64,000 bases of DNA from a beta proteobacterium AAP99 (GTDB lineage Bacteria > Pseudomonadota > Gammaproteobacteria > Burkholderiales > Burkholderiaceae_C). Location: positions 248,001 through 312,000 of the forward strand of contig LJIA01000001.1 of NCBI GenBank assembly GCA_001295775.1, in the 5' to 3' direction. Position numbers and translations under genes: made by a program. Positions 35,130 through 43,739 of this stretch are shown in pieces. Every line of letters begins with the position of its first letter. The stretch's first letter is position 1. Under the pieces are notes generated by a model. The model was not told the origin of the DNA, ran no database searches, and worked only from the letters and a program-made list of their open reading frames with translations.

Positions 35130-35654
35130 TCAGTACGCCACGGACACCGTGATCGTGTCGCTGTAGGTCGTCGAGGGCACTGCAGTGGGTTGCACCGGGA
35201 TGCGGCCAAAGACCGTCAGCGCCACAGCATTGCCGGCCGCCATGCCCAAGCCTGTTCCACCGACAGGCGCTGTGCCCGCGGTGCCGTCGCCCCACACGGT
35301 GGTGCGGGCGGTGGTCGTGAACAGGTTGTAGTTCAGGGTGTTGGGCGTCGGAGCCGTGTCGCGCATCACGCGGCTGGCAAAGGTGCCGCCCGTGCCGCCG
35401 GTATTCAGGCTGACCGTGAACGGCGTGGTGCGGGTGCAGCGCACGCTGATCGTGCTGGACTGGTCCAGCGGACCGGCGCTTGACGGGTCATAACTGCCGA
35501 AGGCCAGCGTGGTGGCGCTGACATTGCAGATCTTCGCCACGGTGGCCGTGACGTTGAAAGTTGTCGTGGCGGTCTGGGCCGAAACCATCGGCAGCCAGAG
35601 CACGCCCAGCGCGGCAAGCGCCGCGCTGCGCAAGGCAAGAGCGCGCGTGTTCAT
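35130..35654 (-). CDS. Csu-type major pilin-like SCPU protein, paralogue 2
   Basis: 174 aa. Signal peptide ending in PMVSAQ, then TATTTFNVTATVAKICNVSA, FGSYDPSSAGPLDQSSTISV, TPNTLNYNLFTTTARTTVWG and a C-terminal YSDTITVSVAY. It is close to the 35656-36165 protein along its whole length and starts 1 nt after that gene's stop, so the two arose by tandem duplication. Confidence 0.9.
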   Translation of the reverse strand: MNTRALALRSAALAALGVLWLPMVSAQTATTTFNVTATVAKICNVSATTLAFGSYDPSSAGPLDQSSTISVRCTRTTPFTVSLNTGGTGGTFASRVMRDTAPTPNTLNYNLFTTTARTTVWGDGTAGTAPVGGTGLGMAAGNAVALTVFGRIPVQPTAVPSTTYSDTITVSVAY

Positions 35655-35655
35655 G

Positions 35656-36165
35656 TCAGTAGGCGACGCTCACCGTGATGGTGTCGCTGTAGGTGGTGGA
35701 CGGCACGGCGGTCGGTTGGTCCGGGATGCGGCCGAAGACGGTCAGCGCGACGGTATTGGGCACCCCCATGCCGGCACCAACTCCAGGCATGGTTCCGGTT
35801 GTGCCTGTGCCGTCACCCCACACGGTGGTGCGCGCGCTGGTGGTGAACAGGTTGTAGTTCAGGGTGTTGGGCGTAGGGGCGGCGTCGCGCATCACGCGGT
35901 TGGTGAAGGTGCCGCCGGTGCCGCCGGTGTTCAGGGCGACCGTGAACGGCGTGTTGCGGGTGCAGCGCACGTTGATGGTGCTGGTCTGGTCCAGCGCCGT
36001 GCCGCTCGACGGGTCATAGCTGCCGAAGGCCAGCGTGGTGGCGCTGACGGTACAGACCTTGGTCACGGAGGCGGTGACGTTGAAGGTGGTCGTGGCGGTT
36101 TGGGCCATCGCAGACGTGCCGAGGGCGGCGAGGCCCAGCGCGAACAGGGTTTTGAAGTAGCGCAT
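35656..36165 (-). CDS. Csu-type major pilin-like SCPU protein, paralogue 1
   Basis: 169 aa from ATG 36165, with AAAGGAACGG just upstream. Signal peptide ending in SAMAQ, then TATTTFNVTASVTKVCTVSA, FGSYDPSSGTALDQTSTINV, TPNTLNYNLFTTSARTTVWG and YSDTITVSVAY at the end. It is the first gene of the operon, so probably the most abundant subunit. The frame is open to 36273 but the extra residues do not form a signal peptide. Confidence 0.92.
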   Translation of the reverse strand: MRYFKTLFALGLAALGTSAMAQTATTTFNVTASVTKVCTVSATTLAFGSYDPSSGTALDQTSTINVRCTRNTPFTVALNTGGTGGTFTNRVMRDAAPTPNTLNYNLFTTSARTTVWGDGTGTTGTMPGVGAGMGVPNTVALTVFGRIPDQPTAVPSTTYSDTITVSVAY

Positions 36166-36818
36166 GTGTTCCGTTCCTTTGAAGCGCGCCTCAGATCGGG
36201 CTGAGGCGTCATGTGTGCACAGTCTGAAGCGTTTTCCAGGCCTTGTCTTTTGTAAGAAATGATCTCCATGCAATTTCGGCTCAAGTTTTCACAATCCTCG
36301 ACACATTGGGGAGACAAGTTGGTTTCTAAGCAACGTTTATGAGGCGTTTGATGAGGTTCCCGGCGCAAGTATCTGAGATTTGAGTGAGGCCTCTAACAGA
36401 GGTTCGCCGACGAGGACACTGACGCCGTGCGGCCGCCCAGCGCCGGCCGGCCGCCGGGATGCAGAACCCGCCCACCCGATCGCTGTTCGGCCGGCCTCGG
36501 CTGTCCGACAACCCGCCGGGCGGAAATGTGCTCCCCGCGCTTCTGGCGCGGTTCTTCAGGCCAAATGGGCTGGAAACCCGCACCAGACAAGCGGAACGGC
36601 TCTTGGTGTGCAGCCGTTTCCCCTTGATCCCGCCGGGCGCTGAGCAGCCCGCACAGACCCCGTCGATACAATCCCGGCCTTCTTGCGCTGACTGGGGGCG
36701 TGGCTCGATAGAGCGCCCGTCCCGGTAGCGGCCCGCCGGGTTTGCCGCTCAGGCGACCGGCCACGGCGCCGCACTGCTGCCTCGGGCCTGCGCGCCCGCA
36801 TCCTCCCCGAACTGCACC
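36166..36818. other. Intergenic region, 650 bp, between fimbrial operon and parE
   Basis: Near the fimbrial start GCCTCAG (36188-36194) and CTGAGGC (36201-36207) form a 7-bp hairpin in the leader. 36209-36420 is AT-richer and must hold the fimbrial promoter, but no convincing -35/-10 pair was found. Copy D of the palindrome family is at 36535-36600. Near parE, TACAAT at 36667-36672 could be a -10 without a good -35. No gene was found. Confidence 0.5.
36535..36600 (+). repeat. Dispersed palindrome family, copy D
   Basis: CGCGCTTCTGGCGCGGTTCT, TCAGGCCAAATGGGCTGG, AACCCGCACCAGACAAGCGG. The best-preserved copy in this orientation: the GGCGCGG and CCGCACC ends pair around the GGCCAAATGGGCTGG centre. 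Confidence 0.8.
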
Positions 36819-38789
36819 ATGGCCACCACCAACGCGTACAGCGAAGCCTCGATCCGGGTCCTCAAGGGCCTGGAGCCGGTCAAGCAGCGTCCGGGCATGT
36901 ACACCCGGACCGACAACCCGCTGCACATCATCCAGGAAGTGATCGACAACGCCTGCGACGAAGCCCTCGCGGGCTTCGGCAAGCACATCGAAGTCACCCT
37001 GCGCCGCGATGGCGCCGTGGTGGTGGACGACGAAGGCCGCGGCATCCCCTGCGGCCTGCACCCCGAAGAGAAGGTGCCGGTGGTGGAGATTGTCTTCACC
37101 CGCCTGCATGCTGGCGGCAAGTTCGACAAGGCCTCGGGCGGTGCCTACGCGTTTTCCGGCGGCCTGCACGGCGTGGGTGTGAGCGTGACCAACGCCCTGG
37201 CCACGCGGCTTGAAGTGACCGTGAGCCGCGACAAGCAGGTGCATCACCTGGTGTTCGGCAATGGCGGCGAGGTGATCGAGCCGCTCAAGACCCGCGCCGC
37301 TACGGCCGAGGACAAGAAGCAGGGCACGCGTGTCGTCACCTTCCCGGACGGGAAGTACTTCGATTCGCCCATGATCCCGCAGGCGGAACTGGCCCGGCTG
37401 CTGCGCAGCAAGGCGGTGCTCTTGGCCGGCGTGCGCTTCACGCTCCATGTGGAGAAGACCGGCGAGAAACAGAGCTGGCTCTACAAGGACGGCCTGCGCG
37501 GCTACCTGATGGCCGAGTTGCAGGGCGCCGAGCCGGTGATCCCGCCCTTTGCCGGCGAGCAATTTGCTCCGGCCGGGCACGAGACCTTCGCCGAAGGCGA
37601 GGGCGGCGAGTGGGTGGTGGTCTGGACCGAGGACGGCAACCTGATCCGCGAAAGCTTCGTCAACCTCATCCCGACCACGGCCGGCGGCACGCACGAAAGC
37701 GGCCTGCGTGAAGGCCTGTTCGGTGCGGTGAAGAGCTTCATTGATCTGCACAGCCTGCTGCCCAAGGGCGTGAAGCTGCTGCCGGAAGACGTGTTCAACC
37801 GCGCCAGCTTCATCCTGAGCGCCAAGGTGCTGGACCCGCAGTTCCAGGGCCAGATCAAGGAGCGTCTGAACTCGCGTGACGCCGTGCGCCTGATCGGCGG
37901 CTATGTGAAGCCGCAGTTGGAGCTCTGGCTCAATGAACATGTGGCCGAGGGCAGGAAGCTCGCCGAGCTGGTCATCAAGCAGGCGCAGAGCCGCCTGCGC
38001 AGCGCCCAGAAGGTGGAAAAGCGCAAGAGCAGCGGCGTGGCCGTGCTGCCCGGCAAGCTCACCGATTGCGAGAGCACCGACATCTCGCGCAACGAGATCT
38101 ATCTGGTGGAGGGGGACTCCGCCGGCGGCAGCGCCAAGATGGGCCGCGACAAGGAGTTTCAAGCGATCCTGCCCCTGCGCGGCAAAGTGCTCAATACCTG
38201 GGAAGTGGAGCGCGACCGCCTGTTTGCCAACAACGAGGTGCACGACATTGCCGTGGCCGTGGGCGTGGACCCGCACGGCACCACGGACACGGTGGATTTC
38301 AGCAACCTGCGCTACGGCAAGATCTGCATCCTGTCCGACGCCGACGTGGACGGCTCGCACATCCAGGTGCTGCTGCTGACGCTTTTCTACAAACATTTTC
38401 CGCAGCTGGTGGCGCGTGGCCATGTGCACGTGGCGCGGCCGCCGCTGTTCCGCGTGGACGTGCCGGCCCGCGGCAAGCGCCCCGCCCAGAAGATCTATTG
38501 CCTGGACGAAGGCGAGATGACCCACACCCTGGACAAACTGCGCAAGGACGGCTTTGCCGAGACCGCCTGGAGCATCAGCCGCTTCAAGGGTCTGGGCGAA
38601 ATGACCGCCGAGCAGCTCTGGGAAACCACCCTGAACCCCGACACCCGCCGCCTGCTGCCCGTGGCGCTCGGCGAGCTGGACGAATCCGGCACCAACAGCC
38701 TGTTTGAAATGCTCATGGGCAAGGGCGAGGCAAGTTCGCGCCGCAGCTGGCTGGAAGAGAAGGGCAACGAGGTTGAGGCCGACATCTGA
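36819..38789 (+). CDS. parE: DNA topoisomerase IV subunit B
   Basis: 656 aa. GHKL ATPase motifs are clear: EVIDNACDEALAGFG, VVVDDEGRGIPC and GGLHGVGVSVTNALATRLEV. The TOPRIM domain has YLVEGDSAGGSAKMGRDKEF and SDADVDGSHIQVLLLTLFYK. The C-terminus LPVALGELDESGTNSLFEML and its length match ParE rather than the longer GyrB. Topoisomerase IV unlinks daughter chromosomes. parC lies downstream, but separated by a toxin-antitoxin pair. Confidence 0.96.
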   Translation: MATTNAYSEASIRVLKGLEPVKQRPGMYTRTDNPLHIIQEVIDNACDEALAGFGKHIEVTLRRDGAVVVDDEGRGIPCGLHPEEKVPVVEIVFTRLHAGGKFDKASGGAYAFSGGLHGVGVSVTNALATRLEVTVSRDKQVHHLVFGNGGEVIEPLKTRAATAEDKKQGTRVVTFPDGKYFDSPMIPQAELARLLRSKAVLLAGVRFTLHVEKTGEKQSWLYKDGLRGYLMAELQGAEPVIPPFAGEQFAPAGHETFAEGEGGEWVVVWTEDGNLIRESFVNLIPTTAGGTHESGLREGLFGAVKSFIDLHSLLPKGVKLLPEDVFNRASFILSAKVLDPQFQGQIKERLNSRDAVRLIGGYVKPQLELWLNEHVAEGRKLAELVIKQAQSRLRSAQKVEKRKSSGVAVLPGKLTDCESTDISRNEIYLVEGDSAGGSAKMGRDKEFQAILPLRGKVLNTWEVERDRLFANNEVHDIAVAVGVDPHGTTDTVDFSNLRYGKICILSDADVDGSHIQVLLLTLFYKHFPQLVARGHVHVARPPLFRVDVPARGKRPAQKIYCLDEGEMTHTLDKLRKDGFAETAWSISRFKGLGEMTAEQLWETTLNPDTRRLLPVALGELDESGTNSLFEMLMGKGEASSRRSWLEEKGNEVEADI

Positions 38790-38821
38790 TGCGATGTGCC
38801 TGAAGGGGCAGCAGACGATGT

Positions 38822-38870
38822 TTGTTTGGTGTATGAAAAATAATATACTATGTGTATGATCAGTGTATCC
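38822..38870 (+). promoter_or_regulatory. vapBC promoter with repeated operator-like motif
   Basis: TTGTTT (38822-38827) and TATACT (38844-38849) are 16 nt apart. GTGTATGA occurs at 38829-38836 and 38852-38859, with a third partial copy (GTGTATCC) at 38863-38870. Such repeats around the -10 fit autorepression by a VapB-VapC complex. The stretch is markedly AT-rich. Confidence 0.6.
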
Positions 38871-38881
38871 AGGAGTCGATC

Positions 38882-39169
38882 ATGCGCACCAATATAGAGC
38901 TGGACGACGAGTTGATCGCCTACGTGCAGGCCGAGGGCGGGCACAAGACCAAGCGTGAGGCCGTGGAGGCCGCGCTCAAGGAGTACCGCCGCCGCCTGGC
39001 CATGCGCGCCCTGCTGGACATGGCCGGCAAGGTGGAGTTCTCCGGGTCCGCTGCCGAGCTGCGTGGCAAGGGCGACAGCACCGCGCTGCTCGTGCAGGAG
39101 CCGGCTGCGGCCTATGCAGCGCCTGAGGTTGCCGCCGCGCGCGTGCCCCGCAAGGCGCGTGGCACATGA
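38882..39169 (+). CDS. vapB: Type II antitoxin, VapB family
   Basis: 95 aa. MRTNIELDDELIAYVQAEGG followed by KTKREAVEAALKEYRRRLAM is the ribbon-helix-helix pattern of VapB antitoxins that bind their own promoter and neutralise VapC. The tail (60-95) is Ala/Arg-rich and may bind the toxin groove. AGGAG lies upstream of ATG 38882. The toxin gene overlaps its stop by 4 nt. Confidence 0.9.
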   Translation: MRTNIELDDELIAYVQAEGGHKTKREAVEAALKEYRRRLAMRALLDMAGKVEFSGSAAELRGKGDSTALLVQEPAAAYAAPEVAAARVPRKARGT

Positions 39170-39606
39170 TCAGTGCCGCGGCCATGGCCGAGCCCGCAGT
39201 TCCCATCCCTGAGCGCTTCATGGTCGACAGCTGCGTCTGGATCGACCACTTCAAGCAGAACCCCACGCGCGAGGTGCAGCGTCTGGGCTTGGCGCTGCTC
39301 GATGGTGCCAACGTCTGGACCTGCGGGCCGATCCTGCAGGAAGTGTTGGCCGGCGTGATGCAGCCCAGGCAGGCCGAGCGCCTACGCAGCCAGTTCGAGG
39401 CGCTGGACTATGCGCAGATTGATGACGAAGCCGATTTCCTGGCCGCCGCCGACATCTACCGCCGCTGCCGCCAGCAGGGCGCCACGCCGCGTTCGAGCTA
39501 CGACTGCCTGATCGCGCAGTTGTGCATCGCGCACGATGTGCCGCTGCTGACCAGCGACCGGGATTTCTCGGCCATCGCCCGCGCGGTGCCGCTGCGCTTG
39601 GTGTGA
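39166..39606 (+). CDS. vapC: VapC family toxin, PIN-domain ribonuclease
   Basis: 146 aa. The acidic PIN residues are in place: D21 (MVDSCVWIDHF), E59 (GPILQEVLAG), D113 (SSYDCLIAQL) and D131 (LTSDRDFSAIA). PIN toxins cut specific tRNAs or rRNA when freed from VapB. ATGA overlap with vapB implies coupled translation. The first 15 residues may be dispensable; an internal Met at residue 7 or 19 could be the start. It ends 35 nt before parC. Confidence 0.9.
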   Translation: MISAAAMAEPAVPIPERFMVDSCVWIDHFKQNPTREVQRLGLALLDGANVWTCGPILQEVLAGVMQPRQAERLRSQFEALDYAQIDDEADFLAAADIYRRCRQQGATPRSSYDCLIAQLCIAHDVPLLTSDRDFSAIARAVPLRLV

Positions 39607-39641
39607 TGCCTTCCGAACACATGAATCTCCTCTGAAACGAC

Positions 39642-41966
39642 ATGACTGACGTTCAAACCAATCTCTTCGGCAATGACGGCAACGGCGGCGGCGGCGATGC
39701 CGTCACCCTAGGGCACTTCGCGGAGCGCGCCTATCTGGAATACGCCGTCTCGGTGGTCAAGGGCCGTGCACTGCCGCAGGTAGAAGATGGCCTGAAGCCC
39801 GTGCAGCGGCGCATCCTGTATGCGATGGACGAGATGGGCCTTGGCCCCACGGCCAAGCCGCGCAAGAGTGCGGCTGTGGTGGGCGATGTGCTGGGCAAGC
39901 TGCACCCGCATGGCGACCAGTCCGTGTACGACGCGCTGGTGCGTCTCGCGCAGGACTTCACTCTGCGCTACCCGCTGATCGACGGGCAGGGCAACTTCGG
40001 CAGCCGCGACGGCGACGGCGCCGCGGCCATGCGCTACACCGAAGCGCGCTTGACGCCTATTGCCCGTCTGCTGCTCGATGAGATCGATCAGGGCACGGTG
40101 GACTTCATCCCCAACTACGACGGCACGCAGGAAGAACCGCGCCTGCTGCCCGCACGGCTGCCGATGCTGCTGCTCAACGGCGCCAGCGGCATTGCCGTGG
40201 GCATGGCCACCGAGGTGCCGCCGCACAACTTGAAGGAGGTGGCCGAGGCCGCCGTCGCGCTCATCAAGAACGAGAGCCTGCCGGACGCCGAACTCATGGC
40301 CCTCCTGCCGGGGCCAGACTTCCCGGGCGGCGGGCAGATCATCTCTAGCAGCGCCGACATTGCCGAGGCCTATCGCACGGGCCGTGGGTCCCTGAAGGTA
40401 CGTTCGCGCTACGAGTTCGAGGAACTGGCGCGTGGCCAGTGGCAGCTCGTCATCACGCAGCTGCCGCACGGTGTGTCGGCCGCCAAGGTGCTCTCCGAGA
40501 TCGAGGAGCTGACCAACCCCAAGGTCAAGGCCGGCAAGAAGAGCCTGACGCCGGAACAGCAGCAGCTCAAGGCGCAGATGCTCGGTGTGCTGGATGCTGC
40601 GCGCGACGAGTCCGGCAAGGAAGCCGCGGTGCGTCTGGTGTTCGAGCCCAAGACCAGCAAGATCGACCGGCAGGAGCTGGTCAACACCCTGCTGGCGCAG
40701 ACCTCGCTTGAAAGCAATGTGCCGCTCAACCTGGTGACCATCGGCCTGGATGGCCGGCCGCGCCAGAAGGCGCTGCGCGAGATTCTGGTGGAGTGGGGCC
40801 AGTTCCGCGTGGCCACGGTGCGCCGCCGCAGCCAGCACCGACTGGCCAAGGTGGACGACCGTATCCACATCCTCGAAGGCCGGCAGGCGGTCCTGCTGAA
40901 TATCGACAAGGTCATCAAGATCATCCGCGCGGCCGACGACCCCAAGGCCGACCTGATCGCCGCCTTCAAGCTCTCCGAGCGGCAGGCCGAGGACATTCTG
41001 GAAATCCGCCTGAGGCAGTTGGCCAAGCTTGAGGGCATCAAGATCGAGCAGGAGCTGGCCGAGCTGCGCACGGAGAAGACCGAGCTTGAGGAACTGCTGG
41101 GCAATGAAAGCGCGCTCAAGCGCCTGGTGATCAAGGAGATCCAGGCCGATGCCAAGCAGTATGGCGACGCACGTCGCACGCTGATCCAGGCGGCGGAGCG
41201 CGCCAGCATCGAAGTGAGAATCGAGGACGAGCCGGTCACGGTCATCGTCAGCGAGAAGGGCTGGGTGCGCGCGCGCCAGGGCCACGGCCACGACGCGAGC
41301 CTCTTCACCTTCAAGCAGGGCGACAGCCTCTACGGCGCGTTCGAGTGCTCCACGCTGGACAACCTCGTGGTGCTGGGCAGCAACGGCCGGGTGTACAGCG
41401 TGCCGGTGGCCAGCCTGCCGAGCGCACGTGGTGACGGCCAGCCTATCACCACGTTGATCGAACTCGAAGCCGGCAGCAAGGTGCTGCACATGCTGGCGGG
41501 CGCGGCAGACACGCCGCTGCTCATGGCCACCAGGGGCGGCATGGGCTTCGGTACCAAGCTGTCCGATCTCTTCACCCGCCAGCGCGGCGGCAAGACCTTC
41601 CTGTCGCTGGACGAAGGCGACGAGCCGCTGGGCCTGATCCGCTTTGCGCGCAACGCGAGCGCCGTGGCCGTGATCGGCGGCAAGCCGGGCAAGGAGCGCC
41701 TGCTGGTGTTCGGTCTGGACGAGCTCAAGACGCTGTCGGCTGGCGGCAAGGGCGTGATCCTGATGGAACTGGACAAGGGCGAGCAGCTGCTGCACGCGCT
41801 GCCCATCTCCGAGGCCGGCTTCGTGGCCATCACCGACTACCGCAACAAAACCCACGAGGAAACCTTCGGCCCGCGCCAGCTGGCACCCTTCATCGGCAAG
41901 CGGGCGCGCAAGGGCAAGCTGCTGGATGCCAAGGGCAAGGGGTTGCGGGTACGCATGCTCTATTGA
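39642..41966 (+). CDS. parC: DNA topoisomerase IV subunit A
   Basis: 774 aa. The catalytic tyrosine is Y132 in [12 protein letters not shown]. The N-terminal DNA-gate has [20 protein letters not shown] and [20 protein letters not shown] coiled-coil tower and a shorter C-terminal beta-pinwheel follow ([31 protein letters not shown]). In the quinolone-resistance region the residue aligned to GyrA Ser83 is Gln93. It is 35 nt after vapC with no terminator between, so it may be read from the vapBC promoter as well as from parE. Confidence 0.96.
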   Translation: MTDVQTNLFGNDGNGGGGDAVTLGHFAERAYLEYAVSVVKGRALPQVEDGLKPVQRRILYAMDEMGLGPTAKPRKSAAVVGDVLGKLHPHGDQSVYDALVRLAQDFTLRYPLIDGQGNFGSRDGDGAAAMRYTEARLTPIARLLLDEIDQGTVDFIPNYDGTQEEPRLLPARLPMLLLNGASGIAVGMATEVPPHNLKEVAEAAVALIKNESLPDAELMALLPGPDFPGGGQIISSSADIAEAYRTGRGSLKVRSRYEFEELARGQWQLVITQLPHGVSAAKVLSEIEELTNPKVKAGKKSLTPEQQQLKAQMLGVLDAARDESGKEAAVRLVFEPKTSKIDRQELVNTLLAQTSLESNVPLNLVTIGLDGRPRQKALREILVEWGQFRVATVRRRSQHRLAKVDDRIHILEGRQAVLLNIDKVIKIIRAADDPKADLIAAFKLSERQAEDILEIRLRQLAKLEGIKIEQELAELRTEKTELEELLGNESALKRLVIKEIQADAKQYGDARRTLIQAAERASIEVRIEDEPVTVIVSEKGWVRARQGHGHDASLFTFKQGDSLYGAFECSTLDNLVVLGSNGRVYSVPVASLPSARGDGQPITTLIELEAGSKVLHMLAGAADTPLLMATRGGMGFGTKLSDLFTRQRGGKTFLSLDEGDEPLGLIRFARNASAVAVIGGKPGKERLLVFGLDELKTLSAGGKGVILMELDKGEQLLHALPISEAGFVAITDYRNKTHEETFGPRQLAPFIGKRARKGKLLDAKGKGLRVRMLY

Positions 41967-42009
41967 GTGTCATTTTCGGCCATGATTTTGTGAAAGTCAT
42001 GGTTTGGCA

Positions 42010-42050
42010 CTTTCCGCTTGTCAGTAGCCAGTCTTCAGCGCTTTTTGGTG
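42010..42050 (-). repeat. Possible degenerate copy of the dispersed palindrome family
   Basis: TTTCCGCTTGTC at 42011-42022 followed by CAGTCTTCAGCGCTTTTTGG keeps the order of copy F, but the second arm is lost. Confidence 0.4.
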
Positions 42051-42065
42051 AAATTTGTGTAATAA

Positions 42066-42094
42066 ATACGTCAATTTAGGACAGATTGACGTAT
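42066..42094. other. Perfect 10-bp inverted repeat upstream of the MBL lipoprotein gene
   Basis: ATACGTCAAT (42066-42075) and ATTGACGTAT (42085-42094) flank 9 nt. No T run follows, so it is an operator or cruciform candidate rather than a terminator. Confidence 0.45.
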
Positions 42095-42175
42095 CTGCGG
42101 CTTGTTTTGGGCGGCGGCGGTGCCATCTGGAGGCGGGTGGCGATAATCGCTGCACCTCCTCCAAAACAAGACCCC

Positions 42176-43258
42176 ATGAAACGCTTTGTGCTGGCCGCAT
42201 CGGCCATGCTGCTGACTGCCTGCGGCACCAGCAATCCGTACTACGACCCCGCGAAGAAGCACCACCGCCCGGACGGCTTCAACAACAACTACATCGATAA
42301 CTGGGCCGAGGGGCAGCCGAGCTTCTGGCAGTGGCAACGCGAACGCTGGAGCAACCCGCCGCCGCCCTCAAATGTGGCGCGGGTGCCGGTGGCCACGCCC
42401 GATCTGGCCTATCTCAAGCGCAACACGAAAGACGTGTCGGTGACCTGGATCGGCCACTCCACGGCGCTGTGGCAGATCAACGGGCTGAACATTCTCACGG
42501 ACCCGCACTTCTCCGAGCGCGCCTCGCCGGTGGGCTTTGCTGGCCCCAAGCGCGAAGTGGTCTTGCCGATCACGCTCGCGCAGCTGCCGCGCATTGACGT
42601 GGTGCTCGTCAGCCACAACCACTATGACCATCTGGACCGCCCCAGCGTGCGGGCCCTGAACCAGCAGGCCGGCGGGCCGCCACTGTTTGTGGTGCCCCTG
42701 GGCTTGGACCTCTGGATGAAGAACGAGGGCATCACCAACGTGCGCCGCATGGACTGGTGGGAGCGCTTCGAGCTGCCTGCGCCGGGCGGCGCAGTGACCG
42801 TGAACTTTGTGCCCGTGCAGCACTGGAGCAGCCGCACGCCCTGGGACCGCAACGCCACGCTCTGGGGCGGCTTTGTGGTGCAGGCGCAAGCGGCGGGCAG
42901 CCCCTATTCGATGTTCTTCACGGGGGACACCGGCTACAGCAAGGACTTTGCCGACATCGGCGCGCGCTTTGGCGGCTTTGATTTCTCGCAAATTGCCGTG
43001 GGCTGCTACCTGCCGCGCTGGTTCATGCAGACCCAGCATGTCAATGAAGACGACGCCGTGAAGATCCACCTCGATGTGAAGAGCCGGCTTTCCATGGGCG
43101 TGCACTGGGGCACCTTCCGCCTGTGCGACGACGTGATCGAGGCGCCGATCGACAATCTGCCCCTGGCACGCAGGAAGTACGGCGTGGCCGACGACGCCTT
43201 TGTGCTCTTTGCACTGGGCGAAACCCGCGTGCTCAGGAAAGCGGACACGAAACAATAA
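42176..43258 (+). CDS. MBL-fold hydrolase lipoprotein (NAPE-PLD-like)
   Basis: 360 aa from ATG 42176. Lipobox LLTAC near residue 16 marks a lipoprotein. The metallo-beta-lactamase fold shows VTWIGHSTALWQINGLNILT, DVVLVSHNHYDHLD (HxHxDH-type metal site), HWSSRTPWDRNATLWGGF, FFTGDTGYSKDF and MGVHWGTFRL. This combination fits the group related to N-acyl-phosphatidylethanolamine phospholipase D. The substrate is unknown; a phospholipid in the envelope is a reasonable guess. A frame from 42086 lacks support. Confidence 0.88.
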   Translation: MKRFVLAASAMLLTACGTSNPYYDPAKKHHRPDGFNNNYIDNWAEGQPSFWQWQRERWSNPPPPSNVARVPVATPDLAYLKRNTKDVSVTWIGHSTALWQINGLNILTDPHFSERASPVGFAGPKREVVLPITLAQLPRIDVVLVSHNHYDHLDRPSVRALNQQAGGPPLFVVPLGLDLWMKNEGITNVRRMDWWERFELPAPGGAVTVNFVPVQHWSSRTPWDRNATLWGGFVVQAQAAGSPYSMFFTGDTGYSKDFADIGARFGGFDFSQIAVGCYLPRWFMQTQHVNEDDAVKIHLDVKSRLSMGVHWGTFRLCDDVIEAPIDNLPLARRKYGVADDAFVLFALGETRVLRKADTKQ

Positions 43259-43274
43259 ACCGGGAAGCTGATCG

Positions 43275-43721
43275 ATGAACCGGGAGTTCTGGCTCTTCAT
43301 CCACGTGCTGGGGGTTGTGATCTGGGTGGGCGGCATGTTCTTCGCCCACGTGGTGCTGCGCCCCAGCGTGCAGGACCTCACGCCGGCCGAGCGCCTGCCG
43401 CTGATGCGCGAGGTGGTCGGGCGATTTCTGCACTGGGCACTGGTCGCGATCGCGCTGATCGTGGCCAGCGGCGTGTTCCTGTGGGGCAGTACGCCCATGG
43501 CGCGTGCGCCCGTGGGCTGGCATGTGATGCTCGGCACCTTTGGCGTGATGCTCGCCGTGTACCTGTTTCTGCGTTTTGTGCCCTACGGCCGGCTGGAGGC
43601 GGCGCTTGAGGCGGGAGATCTGCCCGCCGCCGGCACGCAGATGGCGATGATCCGCCTGCTGATGGGCGTGAATCTGCTGCTGGGCATTGGCGTGATCGCC
43701 GCCGTGTTCCTGCTCGGCTGA
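43275..43721 (+). CDS. CopD-like integral membrane protein
   Basis: 148 aa, four hydrophobic segments (6-26, 52-72, 82-102, 125-147). FWLFIHVLGVVIWVGGMFFA begins the protein, with the conserved His10 and His/Arg residues of the CopD/YccF-like family (FAHVVLRPSV; RFLHWALVAIALIV). Such proteins are linked to copper or haem; no metal gene is nearby. It starts 17 nt after the lipoprotein gene. Confidence 0.75.
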   Translation: MNREFWLFIHVLGVVIWVGGMFFAHVVLRPSVQDLTPAERLPLMREVVGRFLHWALVAIALIVASGVFLWGSTPMARAPVGWHVMLGTFGVMLAVYLFLRFVPYGRLEAALEAGDLPAAGTQMAMIRLLMGVNLLLGIGVIAAVFLLG

Positions 43722-43739
43722 GCCCGCAGCGCCGGCGGT

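Noticed and set aside
36393-38525. Minus-strand open frame of 710 codons opposite parE
   Set aside because: Shadow of parE; no recognisable domains and it runs into palindrome copy D.
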